A stretch of 39,181 nt of DNA from Methylophilus sp. (lineage in GTDB: Bacteria > Pseudomonadota > Gammaproteobacteria > Burkholderiales > Methylophilaceae): contig NZ_SSGF01000036.1 of assembly GCF_008015755.1 (NCBI RefSeq), forward strand, positions 1-39,181, given 5' to 3'. The position numbers and the translations under genes were made by a program. Shown here piece by piece: positions 35,669 to 39,181 of the stretch (positions are counted from its first letter, which is position 1; each line of letters starts with the position of its first letter). A model generated the notes under the pieces. That model made no database searches, was not told the DNA's origin, and worked only from the letters and a program-made list of their open reading frames with translations.

Positions 35669-36220
35669 ATGGCGTCTGAAAGCATGGTTGTCATGGGGCG
35701 CATCGTCGCCCCATATGGCGTTTATGGTTGGGTAAAAGTCGTGCCGGATACCGAGTATCTGGACGGTCTGCTCGATTATGCCGCCTGGTGGCTAGGCAAA
35801 GCACCCGACTGGCGTGAAGTCACGGTTGAGCAAGCCAAGCTGCACAATGATGTGTTACTGATCAAACTGGCAGGTGTGTCTGACCGCGATGCCGCATTCG
35901 CTCTCAAAGGCCAGCAAATTGCGGTACCACGTGAGTCTTTACCCGCACCTGCAGAGGGTGAGTATTACTGGTCTGACTTGATTGGGCTGAGTGTCACCAA
36001 CACGGAAGGTGTCGCATTTGGCAACATCACGCAAGTGTTTGAAACCGGTGCCAATGACGTGATTGTGGTGCGTGAATCGCAACCGACTAGCGTCAAGGGT
36101 AAAGATGGCAAGCTGCGCGAAGAATATCGCGAACGCTTGATTCCGTTTACCAGCGATGCCGTGCCAGAGGTAAATATAGAAGCCGGTACTGTGCTGGTGG
36201 ATTGGGATGCTGATTTTTAA
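35669..36220 (+). CDS. rimM: Ribosome maturation factor RimM
   Basis: RimM binds S19 and aids 30S head assembly. The 183-residue protein has the RimM N-terminal domain ([18 protein letters not shown]) and the PRC-barrel-like C-terminal domain ([11 protein letters not shown] through VLVDWD). It lies 22 bases after rpsP and 14 before trmD, in the usual order. Confidence 0.96.
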   Translation: MASESMVVMGRIVAPYGVYGWVKVVPDTEYLDGLLDYAAWWLGKAPDWREVTVEQAKLHNDVLLIKLAGVSDRDAAFALKGQQIAVPRESLPAPAEGEYYWSDLIGLSVTNTEGVAFGNITQVFETGANDVIVVRESQPTSVKGKDGKLREEYRERLIPFTSDAVPEVNIEAGTVLVDWDADF

Positions 36221-36234
36221 AGAAAGCGCAGCTC

Positions 36235-36972
36235 ATGATGCAGATTGAAGTCATCAGTTTGTTTCCTGAGATGTTTGCAGCACTGACTGAATATGGCATT
36301 ACCAGCCGTGCCAGACAGCGCGGGTTGTATCAGTTAACACTGACCAATCCCCGGCAATATACGCAGGACGTGCATCATACGGTGGATGACAGGCCTTATG
36401 GCGGTGGCCCAGGCATGGTGATGCTGGCAGAGCCGCTCACTGCTGCCATTGGTGATGCTAAAGCGCGTTTGCAGGCGCAAGGGATTGTGCCCAGGGTGAT
36501 GCATTTATCGCCACGTGGCGAACCGCTGACACACGAAAAAGTGTTGCAGCTCAAAGAATGTCAGGGGCTGGTGTTGTTGGCCAGTCGCTATGAAGGCGTA
36601 GACCAGCGTGTGCTGGATACACTGGTGGATGAGGAAGTCTCCATTGGTGACTATGTATTAAGTGGGGGTGAGTTGCCCGCCATGGTATTGCTGGATGCGA
36701 TTATCCGGCAATTGCCAGGCGCGTTGGGCGACGCTGATTCGGCGCAGGAAGATTCGTTTGTGAATGGCCTGCTCGATTATCCGCACTATACGCGCCCGGA
36801 AGAATTTGCAGGATTGAAGGTGCCCGAAGTGTTACTCTCCGGGCATCACGAAAAGATTAGACAATGGCGATTACAGCAATCGCTACTGCTAACCAGGGCT
36901 AAACGCCCTGATTTATTGGCCGCAAGGCCGTTGACGAAAGAAGAGGCTAGGCTACTCAAGGATGTAGAGTAG
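36235..36972 (+). CDS. trmD: tRNA (guanine-N1)-methyltransferase TrmD
   Basis: TrmD methylates G37 of tRNAs with SAM and prevents frameshifting. The 245-residue protein has the knot signatures [12 protein letters not shown] and [15 protein letters not shown] typical of SPOUT enzymes. Tandem ATGs at 36235 and 36238 both fit. It stands between rimM and rplS. Confidence 0.97.
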   Translation: MMQIEVISLFPEMFAALTEYGITSRARQRGLYQLTLTNPRQYTQDVHHTVDDRPYGGGPGMVMLAEPLTAAIGDAKARLQAQGIVPRVMHLSPRGEPLTHEKVLQLKECQGLVLLASRYEGVDQRVLDTLVDEEVSIGDYVLSGGELPAMVLLDAIIRQLPGALGDADSAQEDSFVNGLLDYPHYTRPEEFAGLKVPEVLLSGHHEKIRQWRLQQSLLLTRAKRPDLLAARPLTKEEARLLKDVE

Positions 36973-37004
36973 GAACGAGCTCTTTATAATTAAAAGGAAC
37001 CGAT

Positions 37005-37394
37005 ATGGCAGACATTATTAAAATGTTAGAGCAAGAAGAAATTGCTCGTTTAAACAAAACCATCCCTAGCTTTGCGCCAGGCGACACCGTGATCGTTGGT
37101 GTAAACGTGGTTGAAGGTACACGTAAACGTGTGCAGGCTTACGAAGGCGTGGTCATCGCCAAGCGTAACCGTGGCCTGAACTCATCATTTATCGTGCGTA
37201 AAATCTCTTCAGGTGAAGGCGTTGAGCGTACATTCCAGACTTACTCTCCACAAATCGCTTCTATCGAAGTGAAACGCCGTGGTGATGTTCGTCGCGCTAA
37301 ACTGTACTACTTGCGTGAGCGTTCAGGTAAATCTGCACGTATTAAAGAAAAATTGGTTGCTCGCGAGAAAGACATCGCTGCAAACAACGCTTAA
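37005..37394 (+). CDS. rplS: Large ribosomal subunit protein bL19
   Basis: This 129-residue L19 protein lies at the interface of the ribosomal subunits. The family motifs [33 protein letters not shown] and [19 protein letters not shown] are intact. AAGGAACC precedes the ATG. It ends the rpsP operon, which is closed by a strong terminator 14 bases after the stop. Confidence 0.97.
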   Translation: MADIIKMLEQEEIARLNKTIPSFAPGDTVIVGVNVVEGTRKRVQAYEGVVIAKRNRGLNSSFIVRKISSGEGVERTFQTYSPQIASIEVKRRGDVRRAKLYYLRERSGKSARIKEKLVAREKDIAANNA

Positions 37395-37408
37395 TTTAAA
37401 CGTTGCAC

Positions 37409-37438
37409 AAAAAAGCCCTTCCTCAGAAGGGCTTTTTT
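37409..37438. terminator. Rho-independent terminator after rplS
   Basis: A 13-bp perfect stem (37409-37421 with 37426-37438) and a 4-base loop, with A6 on the left and T6 on the right of a GCCCTTC/GAAGGGC core, ends the rpsP-rimM-trmD-rplS operon. Confidence 0.95.
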
Positions 37439-37498
37439 ATTGCCATCCACACATCATCGCCGGTTGCACCATGTGCAAGATTACAGTTTAATACGCTC

Positions 37499-37975
37499 AT
37501 GAAGAGCTTTGATGATGAACTTGATGCCTTAGTCCCGGCGCCGTTTGGTTTTGTTGGTGTGCGCTGTGATGACACTGGTGAAACACTGCAGTTTTTACTG
37601 CATGCCTTACCAGTCAGGCCTAAGCCTAATCCACGCGCGCAAGCCATCGCTAAGCAGGTAGCCGCTTATCTCGAAAATCCACAACATGCTTGGCAGCCGA
37701 TTATCTCTCATCGCGGGACGCCGTTTCAGCAACGTGTCTGGCAAGCCATGCGTGAGATTCCCGTGGGTGAAACGCGCACCTATAGCCAGTTAGCCGCTGC
37801 CGTACAGTCTGGTCCGCGTGCAGTCGCTAATGCCTGTGGCGCCAATCCTTTGCCTTTGTTTAATCCTTGTCACCGTATTGTGGCCAGCAACGGTTTGGGT
37901 GGCTTTATGCAAGGCATAGACGGTGGTTTGGACATCAAACGCTGGTTGTTGGCACATGAGCAGCGCCGTAAGTAA
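37499..37975 (+). CDS. ogt: Methylated-DNA-protein cysteine methyltransferase (Ogt)
   Basis: This suicide repair protein removes alkyl groups from O6-alkylguanine. The 158-residue protein has the acceptor C124 in NPCHRIVASNGLGGF and the helix-turn-helix RTYSQLAAAVQSGPRAVANA. ATG 37499 is chosen; an in-frame start at 37403 would lie before the rplS terminator. It lies eight bases upstream of xerD, so the two may be one transcript. The Ogt-like size, without an Ada domain, supports the name. Confidence 0.93.
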   Translation: MKSFDDELDALVPAPFGFVGVRCDDTGETLQFLLHALPVRPKPNPRAQAIAKQVAAYLENPQHAWQPIISHRGTPFQQRVWQAMREIPVGETRTYSQLAAAVQSGPRAVANACGANPLPLFNPCHRIVASNGLGGFMQGIDGGLDIKRWLLAHEQRRK

Positions 37976-37983
37976 GTGATCAG

Positions 37984-38919
37984 ATGCGGCAAAAAAAGAA
38001 TGCTTTAATGGCAGCGTCAGATTCGCCCCAACTAGTCACGTTTCCTGAAATCGATATTTTTATCGACCAGCTCTGGCTCGAAGATGGCTTGTCAGCCAAT
38101 ACCTTATCCAGCTATCGCAATGATTTAAAAGGCTTTGCCGACTGGTGCGGCCAACAGACGCTGAACTTGTGGCAAGTGCAATCACAGGATGTACAAGCCT
38201 ATTTGGCACATCGTTTTCCGTTGGTCAAAGTGCGTAGTATCAACCGTCTGATTGCCACCCTGCGCCGTTTTTATCGTTTTGCCCTGCTGGCAAACCTCAT
38301 TAATCAAGACCCGACGCTGCATATCGAAGCGCCTAAGATGCCGAAGTCACTACCCAAAACGCTGAGTGAGTCACAGGTGGAAGACTTGCTGCATGCGCCA
38401 GATGTGAATGTACCTTTGGGTCTGCGCGACCGCGCTATGCTTGAGTTGCTGTATGCCAGCGGTTTACGTGTCTCGGAGTTGGTCAATGTGAGTATTGCCG
38501 AAGTCAGCACGCAAGACGGTGTGGTGCGCGTGACAGGGAAGGGCAGTAAAACTCGGCTGGTGCCCATGGGGCAAGAGGCGGCGGAATGGATAGACCGCTA
38601 TTTGGCGATTGCACGGCCGGAGATATTGAAAGGCAGCTTGAGTGACGCCGTGTTCGTCACTGCACGCGGTGCGGCGATGACGCGGCATGCGTTTTGGCAC
38701 ATTATTCAGCGCTATGCCTTGCAAGCGGGCATTTCTCAGCATATCAGCCCACATGTGTTGCGGCATGCATTTGCTACGCACTTACTCAATCATGGCGCAG
38801 ATTTGCGCGTGGTGCAGATGCTGCTTGGGCATGCCGATATTTCGACGACGCAGATTTACACGCATGTGGCTAGGGAGAGGTTGCAACAGTTGCATAAGGT
38901 GCATCATCCTAGAGGGTGA
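37984..38919 (+). CDS. xerD: Site-specific tyrosine recombinase XerD
   Basis: XerD resolves chromosome dimers at dif with XerC. The 311-residue protein has an N-terminal SAM-like core-binding domain (FIDQLWLEDGLSANTLSSYR) and the catalytic residues R162, K186, H257, R260, H283 and nucleophile Y292 (numbered from ATG 37984). An ATG at 38008 is an alternative start. No mobile-element genes flank it, so a housekeeping role is likely. Confidence 0.94.
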   Translation: MRQKKNALMAASDSPQLVTFPEIDIFIDQLWLEDGLSANTLSSYRNDLKGFADWCGQQTLNLWQVQSQDVQAYLAHRFPLVKVRSINRLIATLRRFYRFALLANLINQDPTLHIEAPKMPKSLPKTLSESQVEDLLHAPDVNVPLGLRDRAMLELLYASGLRVSELVNVSIAEVSTQDGVVRVTGKGSKTRLVPMGQEAAEWIDRYLAIARPEILKGSLSDAVFVTARGAAMTRHAFWHIIQRYALQAGISQHISPHVLRHAFATHLLNHGADLRVVQMLLGHADISTTQIYTHVARERLQQLHKVHHPRG

Positions 38920-38933
38920 TTTTTTTGGTGCGT

Positions 38934-38955
38934 CATTCCGGAGAATGCCGGAATC
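38934..38955. repeat. REP-like ATTCCGG palindrome
   Basis: The hairpin ATTCCGG/CCGGAAT (38935-38941 with 38948-38954, 6-base loop) lies 15 bases after the xerD stop and is followed by CCAGG. This resembles the dispersed CATTCCGG...CCGGAATCCAG repeat seen in many betaproteobacteria. It could also be a weak transcription end for xerD. Confidence 0.6.
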
Positions 38956-39061
38956 CAGGCATGGTGAGATAGCAATAAAAGGTTATTCTTTAGATTCGTT
39001 GTCTTACTCGTAGGGTGGGCATGGTTGCCTATGCGTTTGTAGTTTTCTGGTGGGTTGCTTT
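38956..39061. other. Repeat-associated intergenic tail after xerD
   Basis: No ORF is credible. A TAGGGTGGGCA-like string at about 39010-39021 recalls another short dispersed betaproteobacterial repeat. The rest is unremarkable. Confidence 0.4.
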
Positions 39062-39181
39062 TCGCCTTTTCGGCGAGTTACTTTTCTTTGCTTGCCCAAA
39101 GAATAAGTAACCAAAAGAAATGCACCCCAGCTTCCGCTTGATTCCTGCGTTGCTCGTCAAAATAAGCGGTCACGAAACTCA
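39062..39181 (+). repeat. Second copy of the hairpin-rich element (truncated by window end)
   Basis: This copy begins with the stem TCGCC/GGCGA (39062-39076), then the GTTAC...GTAAC box, then matches 1-86 almost perfectly from 39072. Its last 35 bases match the reverse complement of about 408-446 (including a 24-base identity, 408-431), that is the right arm of the element at 1-534. The window therefore ends inside a dispersed repeat. Confidence 0.85.

Noticed and set aside
38941..39181. attachment site or mobile element next to xerD
   Set aside because: XerD is the housekeeping type; the neighbouring repeats are non-coding and no cargo or transposase is present.

Overview
The window reads as chromosomal DNA from a betaproteobacterium with intermediate GC content. 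The best guess is a methylotroph of the Methylophilaceae (Methylophilus/Methylovorus-like). The reasons are Proteobacteria-type gene orders (ruvCAB-ybgC-tolQRAB-pal-cpoB-queEC; rpsP-rimM-trmD-rplS; fmdB-DUF502-aspS), a fused SoxYZ-like carrier of the kind linked to PQQ quinoprotein dehydrogenases, and the look of the proteins. The genus is inference only. No rRNA, tRNA, CRISPR array, IS transposase or prophage gene was seen.

Layout. 1-534 is a non-coding, hairpin-rich inverted-repeat element; a second copy occupies the right end (39062-39181), so the window probably ends in dispersed repeats. 540-1730 holds a putative Cys-rich leader peptide, alternative RNA hairpins and an EamA-family exporter. 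It is followed by ampD (minus), a CaCA cation exchanger (plus) and the pilS-pilR two-component pair (minus). 6867-8399 is an ECF-type sigma factor, a DUF3619 membrane protein and a DUF3106 protein. 8502-9614 is a PbpG-like endopeptidase. 9794-13859 carries gcvH, a small membrane protein, a zinc-ribbon protein, a DUF502 protein, aspS and apt. 13928-17635 carries a VOC protein, a SoxYZ-like carrier behind a CRP-like palindrome, yjbQ, trhP and a CBS protein. 17817-23283 is a LysR regulator divergent from a small ORF plus dabB-dabA, a dissolved inorganic carbon transporter. 23424-25293 is marR, a SnoaL-like protein and a second EamA transporter. 25442-35118 is yebC, ruvCAB, ybgC, the Tol-Pal system and queE/queC. 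35200-38919 is the rpsP-rplS ribosomal/tRNA-modification operon, ogt and xerD.

How the genes work together. Most of the window is housekeeping: recombination and repair (RuvABC, Ogt, XerD), envelope constriction and peptidoglycan (Tol-Pal-CpoB, AmpD, PbpG), translation (AspRS, S16, L19, RimM, TrmD, TrhP, queuosine synthesis) and purine salvage (Apt). The accessory interest lies in four places: the leader-peptide/attenuator architecture before the first EamA gene, the dab carbon-uptake locus with its divergent LysR regulator, the marR operon with a consensus promoter overlapped by a perfect inverted repeat and an apparently leaderless start, and the covarying hairpins of the repeat element.
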